Of a stretch of 64,000 nucleotides of DNA, positions 46,678-60,420 are shown one piece after another. Within the stretch, counting starts at the first letter, position 1; each line of letters begins with the position of its first letter. Position numbers and translations under genes: made by a program. The stretch covers positions 8,612,869 to 8,676,868 of the forward strand of contig NC_088711.1 in the NCBI RefSeq assembly GCF_963576615.1, in the 5' to 3' direction. This DNA comes from Watersipora subatra. Taxonomy: Eukaryota; Bryozoa; Gymnolaemata; Cheilostomatida; Watersiporidae. Under the pieces are notes generated by a model. That model ran no database searches. It saw nothing but the letters and a program-made list of their open reading frames with translations, and was not told the DNA's origin.

Positions 46678-49600
46678 ATCGTATACTGTTTATGACGACC
46701 TGTAACCTGCTAGCTGATTACCATAAATTTTCGACACTGATGTTCTCAGAAGTACGTACGTGTACAAACAGCTATTTTTGATAAAAATAGAAAAGTAATG
46801 TATTTTTTTGAATGTCTGAATGTTTTGAGGTCGCTCTATGACGGCTGTTAAGCGTAGACAAAAGGAGTATCAATAACGTCAATCATTAACATATTCAGCG
46901 GCTGCCAGGCTGCGCTGACAGGCTGTGCAAACGTAGATCAATCCTTTTTACAACTACGGCGGGTAAACTTCTAAGCGCAGTGTCCGCTAGCGCAACTACA
47001 GAGTGTCAGACTATAGACCATCAATTTTTATGACACGGTATATAAACATCATACGCACTCAGCCTGATATGTACTTCAACATATCTCTCCTACTAATTCA
47101 AATACTACATGTTGGCATACAAATAGGCAATAAGCATAAGCAACTTCAATAAAAAAAGACAAAATTTTAAGGATAGTAACAGTACAATATGATAGAATAT
47201 GAAAAGGATACCTGCTGGATATGTCAAAAACATTTCATGGAGAGCGCATTCTTCGGAGATAGAATGCAGCCTAGACCTAGAGTATCTGCTAAGAAACTGC
47301 CTGCTCAGTCGGAGCATTGCTCAGTCTCTCAACTATCTGTGTCTCCATGTGAAACTGACAGCGTGTCAAGCGCCAAGTAGAAGCGTTAATAAAAAGCGCT
47401 TCCTGAGGGCCTAATCATGCTTTTCTATTTATGACAGCGCTTGAATTTCTTATTGAAGATGCCAACGCTGTTAATTACGGACTTAACTTTGTTAGCTTCT
47501 ATTTTTGTATAGTTTTTGTTACACAATACAGACACCTACCTCAACCCTGACAACTGCGTCTCAACCCCAACAAGGAAGAATCGTGTTCCCTTGAATGAAC
47601 AAACGTGAACTAAGTACAAATTCTGTGCAGTTAACGCCTCAGCACCTATTGTCGGAATATCACATCATTATGCATGCTACAGTCTAGCTTAGGCCTAGCG
47701 CATTGATTAATTTAAAAATCGTTAGGTTTGTTGAGGTAGCTGGTAAAGCTGTCTATTTCCATTGTTTCAACTCGCTGTTAAGGCTTTTGATGTCTGAAAC
47801 ACTGGTGCTGCCGATTGTTGCCGATCACAATTGTCTTTGTCATCGCAGCTATGCACACGTGACACATAAAAATGTGACAAGGATAAATAAAATAACATTT
47901 GAAAGATAGTTTTGTATTGGTATTATAAGTGCAACTTCAGTTCTGTCAAAAGTTTTAAATTAATGTGCATTGAAATGATTGCAGATAGCTACTGACGCTG
48001 TCGCAGAACTTTTGTCATCCTAAAAATACTTTCATTGATTTTCATGTGTCTTTCTATTTCTGTTTAAAGAAAGACATTCTCTGGTTGACTGACTCTCCAT
48101 AAGCTGAACTTTACAGCGTGAGAAAAAAACACGATAAATTATTTATATCCCATAAATAATTTTTTATCTTAAAATCAACAAAATAGATACAACATTACAA
48201 TATGACCTGTTGTGTATACTTGTCAAATCATCAGGAACAAAGGCTTTCATAAAACATTAGCATGCTTGATTGAAAAAAATTTCCTTTGAAGAACAGTAAT
48301 CAGAAAAAATGCACTCAAGTAGAGGAAAAGATTTGCTACAGACTTCTCCCTCGAGTGGTTCCCAGGTTATAAGCAAAACATATGAGTGTCTCCTAGGCAC
48401 AGGGCTATTGGAGGACATCTACAGAGCTAATTCCTATGACAGTTTCTATACACAAAAACGATAAAAGGAAGTGAATGCCGGAGAATCTCCATAGAGACGA
48501 CCTGACGTTTTTTGGTAAATATATTTACATACACATACAGCATTTACGCCAACAGTCACCAACAGAGTCTGCTGCCTATAGAAATCAAAGAATTGGATAT
48601 GAGATGTTTACATAGCAGTTGACTTGTAAACTCTTTTGTTTCTCGGTACTGAACTCGATACCGGAAATTGAAACTAGCATATTGCAGCAACTCAGTTCAT
48701 TATTCCTCATGGTAAATATCGTGAGAATGTATCAAGAGGAAATGCTGACATTTGCTGCCAAATTGAAGTGGCAGAAATGGTATAGCGCGTTGGTTAGTCA
48801 GCATTGACGCATTGGTTAGATTATATATCCTTCATAATCTAAAACAATTGCTTCATCCGGAGGCCTTTTGTGAAAAGAGGCCGTAATTAACTGCAAAGGG
48901 GTGATTTTTCCAGCCAAGCCCTCCTCTGTTTTGTGATTAGATTAATAATGACATCATAGAGTAATAATTATGGGTGGATCGTGGGAGTCTGTTCTATTTG
49001 ATATGGCACCGAGTACTAGAGAACAACCATTTGCACTCGGGTCTGTGCATTGAGTATAAACACTGTCCAGGGCAGCGTTACTCAAACCTGCGCATCCCGT
49101 TCATGGCATCCCATCCATTAGTGCAGTAGGCCTACAGAATGCGAGATGAACCACGTGCATGCAGAAAAACGTGTCCTGGCGAGTAATTTGTGATACTAAA
49201 ACGTCTTTAAGCGTTGCCGTGTCAACCAGCAGGTCCACCCACGATTGAACTTGTGATAAATCATCAACTTCATAAGCGGAGCAGGATATAGCCGTAGTGA
49301 ATGCATGCATGAATAGAGCACGAGATCTTTATGCGCACCGCAAAGTGAAATAACTTTGCAGAACATATCCGTTTATGGCTTCAGTTTATGACACTGACCG
49401 TATGCAGCTCAGTCAAAACAGCGGCAGACGTGATCAAAATATATGTACATTGCGAATCGTATTCCAGTCGATATCAATACCGTAGTCTAGTAGTTCTGTG
49501 CCATTTATTGCTTGTATTATACCTCTAGTGTATATAGCCTACACATTTATGAGTGCACGTATAAGTCAGTGGTGAATAATACTGACCTTGATGTTTACAA

Positions 49601-50654
49601 TGCAGTAAACAAGCATATAAAATATATGAGGTTGCAAAAGTGAATCATACTGGTGAAAAATTGTGTTTTCACGCATGATACTGCTAAATATAACATTTTA
49701 TAAAAAGTAATTGCAATGAATCAATTTGTTTTCTTTCAATGAAGACTTGTGGCCGGAATAGAAAAGCAAATAAAAATAGCACTAAAGATATTTTGCCACT
49801 AGCTAGGTTTTCAACACATGTAACAATTCCTATTGATATTTCTAGCCAAGTGCGCACAGATGCATTGCTCTATATTAGCCTCGTTTGGCACAGGAGAATG
49901 CTCATTGCCCCTAACGAGATACCATCAAGAGGCTTGAGTGGGTGATAATATCTCTTAGGTTCTGATTGCTAAACGATTATGCCCGTTTTGTAAGTTTCTA
50001 CTCGCTTGTGAAATTACATAATATCATTGATATTACTGGTGATCATAGGAACCTTATCGTTTATGCGAGATATTCTTTTACTGAGAAAAGGTTCATGAAA
50101 GCTGTGCTGCTTGGCTGCCTTTGTTCAATTCAAAATTGCCTTATGGTTGCAACTGTTGAGATATTGATTTGGGTGAAACAAGGTCTTGCTTTGCTGTAAA
50201 AGTTGAGCGGTTTATCATGAAGAAAGAGCAGATTAGTCATCTTGTATTTGAAGGCTAGTTGATCGTCTTGCTGATTATTTTATGCATTATGCAACTAACT
50301 TTATATTACTTACAAACTAATAGACATCAAGTTCTTACAAATTGAAAAATTATTGTTATGATTTAGACAATTATTTTTAAAAAATGGCTTTTCAGGAGCC
50401 AAACATGTTTTCTATTTTACTACCTATTAAATTTCCTTTTCGTAAATAAGCCAAAATGCTGCCATCTTTAATAGGGCATTGGCTGCTTTTCATCTCAGGA
50501 ATTCTCCGAGTCCAGACTTATTAGAGGGTTCATTAAGCTGATTGTGTGGGGGAGGCCGCCACTTCATAATTGTGGTAATTATGAAAAAACAATAACACGA
50601 ACAACGCGAGTCAATGCTCTGACACAAATCAGAATTTATCGATTCCATGTTGCT

Positions 50655-50697
50655 ACAGCTCTGACTTTCGAAGAGCTTGCTCGAAAGTCAGAGCTGT
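50655..50697. repeat. Perfect 17-bp hairpin
   Basis: acagctctgactttcga (50655-50671) and tcgaaagtcagagctgt (50681-50697) are exact inverted copies around a 9-base loop. Confidence 0.9.
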
Positions 50698-51627
50698 GCC
50701 AAACGAAAAGTCTGTTCACCGTAACACTAAGTTGTAGCTGTTTGTTATACTAAATGAAGTTCACGTCATGTCGAGAACTTTAGCCCAAATTATTGAGAAC
50801 ACTGCTAAAGTTTGTTAATCATTACTGTTCTTGTGTATAGGAAATTGAATAAAAAATGTTTTACCTCTTCATGGTGGGAAACTCACAATACTTGCTACCT
50901 GCTTGATTTTTCTTTTTTATTAGTTTGTACCCGTAATACAACCAAATGTCAAAAGTTTATAGTACAAGTGTTGCTTAGTAAGATACTTTGTGTGGGGGTG
51001 GAATAAGGTCAACTTTCTCATTGAGCCATAGGTCACAAGTTATCTCTTTTGGAATGCTTAACCTGGCCATTTATAAGTAAAAGGTGAGATAGTTCATGTA
51101 GCAATAGATTAGGAGCCAGACAAAACATTGGTTCAATACGACCGCGTGTCGGTACTGGAAGTATCTAATTTAGTTCAACACTTGTGATAACACAGACCGA
51201 TAGCAATAAATTATACCAGGAGTTAGGTTTTCTTTGCTCTGGTAGCACAACTCCAATTTTTAAGCTAGCTGCATTTTAATAATTGTATCATATATGGTAT
51301 TTATAAGTTCCGCGGATATCAATTCTAGCGATTCTACAGGCAAAAGCTGTGGATATGTGTACGACATGTTGTGGAGCTACCGCACAAGTATTCTAACCAT
51401 GACTGAATCACTGATGAGACTCGCACAATTCGTGCTGCAGAAAGAAGACGTGATACGACTATACATGTGCAAACAGCCCATGTAAGATAGTAGAGAAGAA
51501 TACTCAGTATATTTGATTCTAGCAAAACATGGAGACAATGCATTTGACATAGTAAAATACTAAAATATCAGCTGATAAAGAGTGGAAGCGAAGTGCTCAG
51601 TATCACCGAGTATTTAGTTATGCTTTT

Positions 51628-51700
51628 AATATAATGCAATAGATGCAAATATAATGCAATAGATGCAAATATAATGCAATAGATGCAAATATAATGCAAT
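51628..51700. repeat. Tandem repeat, 20-bp unit
   Basis: Nearly perfect copies of aatataatgcaatagatgca, just under four units. Confidence 0.9.
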
Positions 51701-52310
51701 GCAAGAAACAAGTATATAATAACTAATAAAATTCATGAAAAAGACATGACTATGCATAATACAATAGTTCAAAAAGAGACCAGGAAACACCAACTAATTT
51801 ACTTTTAAGCAATACTAGAGGATGCAATTAAAGAGTGAAACATTTATAATCATTAAAATTGTAATTTAGTCGCATTCAGCTATACGACGGAGAAATATTC
51901 TGCACGACTATCAAGATAATATTGACTATAGGATGCGAATAGTCTATTTAAAACAGATAACTATTGCTAAATCACATCTAAGCGCTGCATATGTCAAACT
52001 ACGGCTGAGCCGACGTAACCTCTACATTTACAAATTGTTTACGAGCAAAAATACACAAATCTTAGCTACTTAACTTTGAGCAAGTGTGAACGAACAGCGC
52101 TTGACCCAGTAACACAGACACACACACTGCGCACCATTGCGGACTCTTGTAAACCAAAGAATATCTCTAAACTTGAGCAATAACTAAGAGTAATGACTAG
52201 TCACAATCTGCACACGTCAGCACAAATCATTTCAGCAGATATGCAGAGACGGCGGCAGGAAGCCCATCTACATCGAAGTACTTTTCACCATGATATAGCC
52301 ATGTTTAGAC

Positions 52311-55300
52311 TTAGTTCCTCATCAGGGAAGTGTCCAACTTCCTGTTATAATTCTCAATCACCCAGACTGTATTGTGACTGTAAAAGATGATGGTGGAGAG
52401 ACATGTGAGACACAGGAGAGGACAATTCTGTGTAATCAGGCGTGACATAGTCTAAGGTTACCATTCAATGACCCGTATAGCGCATGGTAATTAGAGACAT
52501 AAATGTATACCAAGAATGCTCTCCTGATAATCTATTTTTAAAGATAACATGAAGACATTGTCAACACCCTCTACATTGGTAAACAAGAGTATCAAAGTAG
52601 ATTCTGAACAGTACAAAGGAGTTTAACGCTTTCTGTGGGACTCTCATAGCTTTGGATAGCTTCAGATTACATATTACATATATAATATACATATTACATA
52701 TATAATATACATATTACATATATAATATACATATTACATATATAATATACATTTTGTATATATAATATACATATACTGTAAAACCTCAAATTGAACGCCA
52801 TGGCGCTCTATTTTTCAACCCTTTCTCTATAGTGGCGGTCAATTGGAGGCGAAGTTCAGATAGAGGCTGGCCGTGTATTTTTTAAATGGCTTGTCAGAAA
52901 TTTCGGAAAGTAAATTTAGCCGTATTACGGGCAAAGCGAATCTCATCGATATTTTGCTCTTTTTTTGGTGAAGCGATGTTAAACCTTTAGAATGCAATAA
53001 ATCTGCTAACTTACCTCCAACATGTCAAAGATTTATTCATGAATATGCATTGAGAAATCGAGTAATATCTCTACCAGTTGATTATCTATTGCTTGCAATT
53101 GACCTGCATTGATATTATAGCCTGTGTCCTGTTTTGCAATTTGTTGGCACTTTCAATTTTTAATTCATTTTAACTTTGAAAACATATTTTTATTTTATAT
53201 TCATATTTACCAATGTTACGGTTTGGAGCCAAAAACTAGCTTTTAATGTGCAATAGAAAAGGAATTACAAACGATGATCAATTGTATGATCAGATTACGG
53301 CAATGATTCTATCAAATAATATGCTATAAATTTGCAAATTTATACGTTATATAATTGATAATCTACCAAATATACAAAATATATATTCATGAAAAAATGA
53401 CAAACGAATGACACTTATATTACATGCAGAAACAAAAATTAGTGTTTTTAAAACAAAAATATTGCTATCGTCTGCTCGGATAACTGCGTTCTGATTCTGG
53501 CTTTCGATGGAACAAACATCTAGTTGTCCAATAGCTTCCACAATGTCTTCTGACCTCAACTCTTCTTCTGCATTGCTGAACTAGTTGATATTAGTGTCCA
53601 AACAATTTTTCGGCAGAGCAAAACTTTTACGCGGTGTATTTAGCACAAATGCAACGCGTAAGTTTTGCTCGCTAAACATAACCTTTGGTCAAAAACTTGC
53701 AAACCGTTTAATATGTACATCGAAGTACTAAGACCGCGTTAAACAAAGAACTACTAGTAGCCTGAGACAGTTAGTAATTATTTCTATGATGTTACTTTCA
53801 AAGTTCATCCACCATCGCAAATTCAAACCGTTTTTGATATACGGCATGTACTTCGAAATAGAAAGACCCCGTTAAACAAGGAACTACTATTAGCCTGAGA
53901 CAGTTATTGATTATTTACTTTTATGGTGTTACTTTCAAAGTTTTAACGAAAAAAAAACAAAAAGCTTTGGAGTTGGACAATGAGAGAATTGATTGTTATT
54001 AATGTAAATGATTCATTATTAATACGATTTTGTGGACACTGTTCTACCGATCACTTGATATTATGGGTTTATAAAGACCAAAGATAGTCGAAGTGGCGAT
54101 AAAATGGAAGTGGCATTCAAATAGACGGTGGCGCTACATTTTTCAACCCTTCTCTCATAGTGGCAGTCAAATGTAGGTGGCGGTCAAAATTTAATGTAGG
54201 TGGCGGTCAAAATTTAATGTAGGTGGCGTTCAACCAGAGGTTTTACGGTATATCTGAAGTTTTGCTTTAGTAGCTACATGGGAGTGGCTTGGAGTTTGGT
54301 TTGTAAATTACAAAAAATGCGATTTACACTCGAATAAATACAGCTCATATATATACACAGTGTGTTTATCCGCATGTAAGTCGCATGTTTTGTACCAAAA
54401 TATCGCCTAAAAATCAGTATCTACATATAAAGGACAAGAAGAGTCTAAAGACAATGTACTTTGATTAAAAGTCATAGACCTACTAAAGTCTAGTGAGCTA
54501 GCCAGACACAGAAAGGAACTGTTGAACAATCTTAACATCATGAAACAGAAAAAGCTGAAGTATGCAATAGCATGAATATTGGTTTCAAAATGCAGTGACT
54601 AAAACTAGAGAGTAGGTACCAATTTCGGTATATCCATTTTAATATTTGCCCTTTTCAGGGCTTTAAAAAAACCACAAAAGGCGTAGTTAGGAAAACATGA
54701 CTTAAGGATACTCCCTACTGTGAGCACAGTTTTCAGGTGGTTTATTGACATAAATATAATATATAACCTTCAGTAAAAAGATAAAATAAAAATTTCACCA
54801 ACCTGACAACTTTGACAAGGTTGATTGTTTAAAAATGAATGCCTCAAACTTGACATCTATTCTACGGAGTGGCATATCTGCTACATTAAAACCTAATGGA
54901 TGCCAACAGACTTATATGCATGCTAAAGACATCAAAGCAGTTTCTCTTCTACGTATTGGCACGACTAATAGATTATCCTAAGCTAACAAAGAAAAGGCCA
55001 GAGTTTGGTTTGAACGGAGCTGGTAAAGCGGCATGATCAGTCTAGAGAATGGTGCAATGACGCGAAGTTTCAGACAGGTAAGGCAGAGTTCACACCACTC
55101 CTACTGACAGATATAAATACATACATGCCCTTTTGAACAAAGTCACTGAGCTGATGTTTAAAGCTAGTTAACACAGTTGAAAGAACGAACATAATTGATT
55201 GCCAGCTCATAATATGAGGATTGTAATGGTATGCAATAAAACAACATCTGATGATTTAACATTGATCTTTGATTAGTACAAATACAAGTTTAATAGCAGT

Positions 55301-58300
55301 TACCTGGCCATGAATAGGTTAAAAAGCATACATAAAGGTATCGATGAAAGGAGGTCCATTTGATCAGGCCAGTGATGGCTGGTCAGTACTTTGACATGAT
55401 ATTGTCAGAAGGGAAATTACAATAAGGAAAATCCCGTGATAGCTATTCATGATATTCTCAGATGGAATTTACAGTAATATGAGTATGATACTATGAGATT
55501 GCTGTATAGCAATACTCACCGAATTACATTTCTGAAGATGTCATATATCGTATGACGAGCTTTGATCTCTACCGTTACAGCGATCATGAAAGTGACAAAA
55601 AAAACAACGCCGCAAGTAAGCGTGATCAGCTCTGTAACAGTCAGACTTGCCTTCTCTTCCTCTGTCACCTACAAAACACGCTCAGGTTTATTCCAAATTC
55701 TCAAAATAAGATGTTCAACAACGAGTTCAACAAGGCAGACAACTACTACTACATCACATCAATACAGATTTAGTAAGCGGCGTCTGAACATTGGAAGCTG
55801 ACATCATACACACATCATTTCAATAAATGTTCCTATCAGACAGAGACAAACATAAATTTACTATAGAACGAGTTTGGAGAGACAAGGCTTTGTTGCTGGT
55901 CATTAGTGATATAATGATATTAACTTCTCTACCAGCTGCGGGCGTATCCCAAGTGACCCGGACATGATTGAGTTACAGGATTATTAATCAAGTTCAAAAG
56001 AAGCAAGCTGCGATATGAGCACCAGTTGAGGAAGTGAGAAAGCGCTAACGGACAAACAGCAATGGCAGCACAGGATAAGAACTGAACTTCAGCCAAATAT
56101 CAATGAATATTCCATGGCAAACACAGACTCACAGGAAGTATAATACAGACCGTCTCCATCATACACGGTCAAGATGTCTAGTGAATGAAAGCTATAAACA
56201 TTAATGCTCTAGCAAGAGTAGCAGTAATGCTCTAGCCAAAGTAATGCTCTGACAAGAATAGCAATAATACTCTAGCATGAGTAGAAGTAATGCTCTAGCA
56301 AGAGTAGAAGTAATGCTCTAGCAAGAGTAGAAGTAATGCTCTAGCAAGAGAAGAAGTATGCTCTAGCAAGCATAGAAGTAATGCTCTAGCAAGAGGAGAA
56401 GTCATGCTCTAGCAAGTGTAGAAGTAATGCTCTAGCAAGAGTCAAAGTAATGCTCTGACAATAATACTCTAGTTAGAGCAGCCATACACTGACTAGTAAA
56501 TCTCCTGCTAAACATGATAACAATTTATTGTAATATACTTTGCATACGTATTGCCTCTCATTGTACTCCCCTTTGATTTTAATGTGTTTTGAAATCATTT
56601 GCAATTCAGAATGACAGGTGTCTTCAATAGAGTGACATACAGCTGCATCCATTTCACTCACTATTGTTCCATATTATAATATGAATCCATTAGATTAGAG
56701 CGGACAAAACGAAACTGCTGTACTCTGATTGGTTGGCATAAGATATTTAGCCCTTATCTAGTCCATAAAAGCAGAAATACCAGTTAATGTACTTTCCACT
56801 GACTCTTTGATATTTTCACACTTTCTTGTCCTTGATTCAGCTCATGTACAGTGTACTAAGTCACGTGGGCATAAAAACAGAAGATAACATGTTGATCACT
56901 AGTTGAGATGAAGTGATACTTTTTCAAGAATGCCTAGTAGATAGAGGAACCATGACTGCCTTTTAAAAAGCCCCAATTTTAGATTCCGTGCTGTGGTCAA
57001 CTAGCAATGCGTTCAGTTTGTGTTTCTCAAACATAAGCTTGTCAGTGTTATTGGTTGTTTCCCATGAGTTCGTCTTACAGATAGAGAGACTGCTGATCAT
57101 GTTGTCCACACTTGCAGGCGGAAACATTGTGAGAAATAGTGTAAGTACATAAGGGTTCTAAGATTCTGGTGACAGTCAGATAAATGTTAAGTAGAGACAC
57201 ACCGAAGCAAATCTATTCACATTATCAAAATAGTTAGATTAGATCGCATGTGTGCACACGCTAGTACAAACCAAATATGACATATCTAACAGACATGTTG
57301 AAATGTGAGAGCATAACAAACTTTGAGAAAATACACTGTGCTGTATGTCAACCAAAAGCACCGTTCACCCTCACAACACAGTAGCCAGGTCACCTTGTAC
57401 TTGTGAGCTCCTCCGTTGCTCGAATCATAGATGAGGTGCTGAATAGTGACAACAGCTGACGACACCATAGCGATGATACACAAGATGAATATTGAGTGTA
57501 AAATCTTATCCCTGGTAGAGATTCGACGCATCTTCCATTCTCTACACTGAAAAGAGTTACAGACATTCCTCTGCGTATCAGTAGGTACCAAACTCAGAGA
57601 TTCGAAGTTTTATAAAATTGCTTAACACAACAAACAATTAGTAAGTGTTAAAAAAACAAGCTAGAGTTCGTCTACTCAAGCACACCCACTCACAATCGTG
57701 AAAACCATTGACAAGATTTTGGCTAAAAATAGATTATACTCTAACTTGACGGGCCAAATGTGAAGGATAGGTCTGCAAAGTCACACTCATTTGTGGATAC
57801 AAAGCAGCATCACAAGTTAATAGAAAGAGAGCGCATCATTGCACATCAGCTCAAGCAATACAAAATCACTTTGTTACATAAAGAAAAATAACATAGTCAG
57901 TAGCAATCAGGTGACATTTAAAATACAATGTGTATTAGTTAGAATCAGTGAGCCAAGGCTGGATAAACTACCTTTATGTATTTTCTCTTTCTATACAAAT
58001 ATCCACAGAGTTCACAATTGCGAGGGTACTGGTATTTCTTCCTCCGTAGTCTCACCTCTATCCAGTGCTGTAAAATAATCTAACATATAGAAAATCTGGA
58101 TATTGCGAACAAAGAGCCAATTCACCCAAATACAATACGTGAATTATCTGAGCAATTTGGTTTTGTAATGTTAAACCATTCAGCACGTTAGTGGATGAAA
58201 TCTAACAAGTCTATAAATATAAACGATGCAAAATCTACTATTTTGCATCAAATATGAGTAATCAAGTTTTTCAAAAAAGCATCTTCAAAATTAGGTTTTT

Positions 58301-58819
58301 TAAGTTAGTTTAGTTTTTTGCTCGAAGTTACCAAGCATTGTTTTATCAACGTTGCTGGAGTAATAAATGTTAGCTTTCTTGTATCAACTCACCAAAAGGC
58401 TATTCTTCATCGCTTACCCTTAAACATGTTCCATGTACATACTTGAGACTGCCATCACATCGGCAGGGAGTAAGTAAGGCATTATTCTTTTCAGCGGGAT
58501 TTTGACATATTCTGCAGACTGGGTGTAATGATGAAAGTGTTGAGGAGAACGGAGTTAAATCATAACTTATTTTAATGCCAGGTAAGGAAAGTGCTTCATC
58601 GCTTGATGATGGTGAAGAGTGCTCAGACTCATCATCAGTGAGTAGACTGTGTGACAGCATAGGAACATTTAGATTGTGGATTTGAGTTGGCTGAACAACA
58701 ACTACTTTTGGATTTTCCGAACAAAGAGTGCTGTTAACTGTTGGAGAAAGCATGGGCTCCGTATCAGCAACCACTGCTGCAGCATCTTCAGGTACATTTT
58801 CCGATCTATTGTCGTCCAT
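52311..58819 (-). CDS. MARCHF8: Membrane-associated RING-CH E3 ubiquitin ligase (MARCH1/8-like)
   Basis: Minus-strand coding exons are 58819-58418, 58067-57972, 57546-57394, 55668-55520 and 52377-52311. They have GT/AG borders and compatible phases, and total 867 bases for 288 aa, close to vertebrate MARCHF1 and MARCHF8. The ATG has A at -3 and G at +4. A Ser-rich cytosolic N-terminus leads to a C4HC3 RING-CH: C102, C105, C119, C121, H129, C132, C152, C155, with seven residues between C121 and H129 as the class requires. Hydrophobic segments at about 181-203 and 231-250 are the two transmembrane helices; the short tail ends TVWVIENYNRKLD. From the family: ubiquitinates membrane proteins in endosomes and at the cell surface, driving their down-regulation. 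Orthology to MARCHF8 rather than MARCHF1 is not resolved; the symbol stands for that pair. Any 5' non-coding exon was not located. Confidence 0.9.
52378..52667. other. Last MARCH intron, unassigned part
   Basis: No feature seen between the last coding exon and the AT tandem array. Confidence 0.4.
52668..52772. repeat. AT-rich tandem repeat, 20-bp unit
   Basis: About five copies of acatattacatatataatat, directly beside the TA at which a pogo-like element inserted. Confidence 0.9.
52776..54248 (-). mobile_element. pogo-like element of the CCGTAAAACC family, copy 4
   Basis: Starts CTGTAAAACCTCAAATTGAA after TA (52774-52775) and ends agaggttttacgg before TA (54249-54250), 1,473 bp. The right subterminal zone has five close copies of gtggcggtcaaa-type blocks, two of them a perfect 23-bp tandem. 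It lies in a MARCH intron. Confidence 0.85.
53347..53559 (-). pseudogene. Transposase C-terminal fragment in pogo-like copy 4
   Basis: RSEDIVEAIGQLDV and CSIESQNQNAVIRADD match the relic at 36205-36438. No HTH or DDE core remains. Confidence 0.5.
54251..55519. other. MARCH intron, nothing recognised
   Basis: AT-rich. The sequence catagacctactaa at 54474-54487 matches one end of the 50-bp palindrome at 22233 but has no inverted partner nearby. Confidence 0.4.
56202..56475. repeat. Minisatellite, 23-bp unit
   Basis: Around eleven units of gcaagagtagaagtaatgctcta with point changes and a few shortened units, in a MARCH intron. Confidence 0.9.
56476..57393. other. MARCH intron, nothing recognised
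   Basis: No gene or repeat identified between the minisatellite and the exon at 57394-57546. Confidence 0.4.
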
Positions 58820-59889
58820 ATTGATCTTTAAACAATGTTAAAGAAAACACGTAGTTCTGTAGGTAGTAAACATAAAATACAAAAATACTTCACTAAGTCT
58901 ATTAGTAAAATGAATATAGCTTACACCGATGAAATCAGAAATATAATGTAGGCAGAGCGTAAATAAATGCAAATTTATTAGCAAGACAAGATTAAAATGA
59001 ATGGTAAGCTACAACATCGTAGTACCTTTAACATATCTAAGAGTTATCTAACGGTCTAATATCATTTAAGTACCATTGGAAAATTACACAATCTCCTCTC
59101 CTCGAACTACCCAACGGATATAAAATAATTGCCTTAGCTTTTAGAAAAATTGATATAGATCAATCGAGTTCGTTTCAAGCATCTACAGTCAACGCGTCTT
59201 GGATCATCGGCTTAAGGCATGGACAAGGTCGTGTAACGTAAGACATTGAATATGTCTATGATCAATGTGCTTATAATTCAAGAAAAGACAACTTCTTATG
59301 TTATTTTATCAAGAGATTAGACGGCTGATTTAGAGTATCTAAATTGCGAGTCACAGAGCTACGAGTTACTACTCCATGTAGCTTATACAACTCAGTTATA
59401 TTTTTTTCAAGTTGACCAACACAACAAGACATGAACTGCAATAGACTGAAAAAGATATATTTTACATCACAAATGGTATCTAGGAAAAAGCTTTATTACA
59501 AATTATAGCAAAATTGCATCAGGTTAAAAAGGTATATTAATGTTTAGAAAGCTTATACTAGACAAAATTTAATAATATTTCAACATTACAAACTGCTATC
59601 ATCACATACAAACTTGGGATTTATCGTCCCTGCAGCCATGAGCTCAGCTTATTACCTGTCACAAGCAACATAAATACTTCACAACATGAAATAAATATGC
59701 ATTTGGCGATGCATCTAGTCACAGCAGTTATATGCTTTTCAGTATATCGTTGCTAATCACCACACAAATTACTCCCAGTCTATATTACCTGCTGTACCTA
59801 ATCTTAAGCTCTAACTATCCGAAGATAATGTTTATCTTGGTATATATTCATCATCAGTCTCCCACACTAATGCCAAACTGGAACCCTGA
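58820..59889. other. Upstream region of the MARCH gene
   Basis: AT-rich; expected to hold the promoter and leader, but no TATA box or initiator could be assigned with confidence. Confidence 0.4.
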
Positions 59890-60055
59890 TTGCACCTAAA
59901 AACAAACAATATCCACGTAATACAGAGAAGGAATTTTGACTGAACCTATCAACATACAATACCAATGTTATACAGAGAAGGAACCCTGACAACCCAACAA
60001 CAAACAATACCAATGTTATACAGAGAAGGAATCCTGACTGAACCTAACAACACCA
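59890..60055. repeat. Tandem repeat, about 55-60 bp unit, three copies
   Basis: Copies share acaataccaatgttatacag followed by agaaggaa(c/t)cctgac; the first copy is the most diverged. Confidence 0.75.
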
Positions 60056-60239
60056 CTAAAAAATTACTTGATTAAAAAGAATATAATTGCTTCTTTTATT
60101 TTCATATTTGCTTCTGCTATAACTTTGCACACTACAACAGATATTGATTGAGTGAAGGTGTATGGTGGTTACTATACAGCTGTCAACTGTTGACACCTGT
60201 TACAGGTATCTTAACAACTTTTATTACTCTGCCTTCACA

Positions 60240-60420
60240 TTAACATGGGCTGTTTACGAAACCCACATACCTTCACAGTACCAGTACTCTTCATCAGACC
60301 ACACACACACACCTCCACAGTACCAGGTCTCCCTATCAGACCAAACACACCTTCACAGTACCAGGTCTCCCTACCAGACTCCACACACCCTCGCGGTGCA
60401 AGGGTTTTATGAGACAAATT
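60240..60420. repeat. Degenerate tandem repeat, about 40-45 bp unit
   Basis: Repeats of ccttcacagtaccaggtct, followed by ccctaccagac and acacac. Confidence 0.65.

Larger units (their letters stand above)
44600..52310. other. Intergenic between the RGK and MARCH genes, no gene recognised
   Basis: Holds a pair of dispersed repeats, a SINE-like unit, two hairpins and small tandem arrays (listed separately). Open frames at 45259-45525, 47105-47414, 48619-48807, 49101-49310, 49739-50199 and 51294-51485 show no domain and look random. Confidence 0.45.

Noticed and set aside
47732-47739. tgaggtag, the let-7 seed
   Set aside because: The following bases do not match let-7 and no hairpin arm is present.
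56202-56475. Repeat array considered as CRISPR-like
   Set aside because: Units are contiguous with no spacers, the genome is eukaryotic and the array lies in an intron: a minisatellite.
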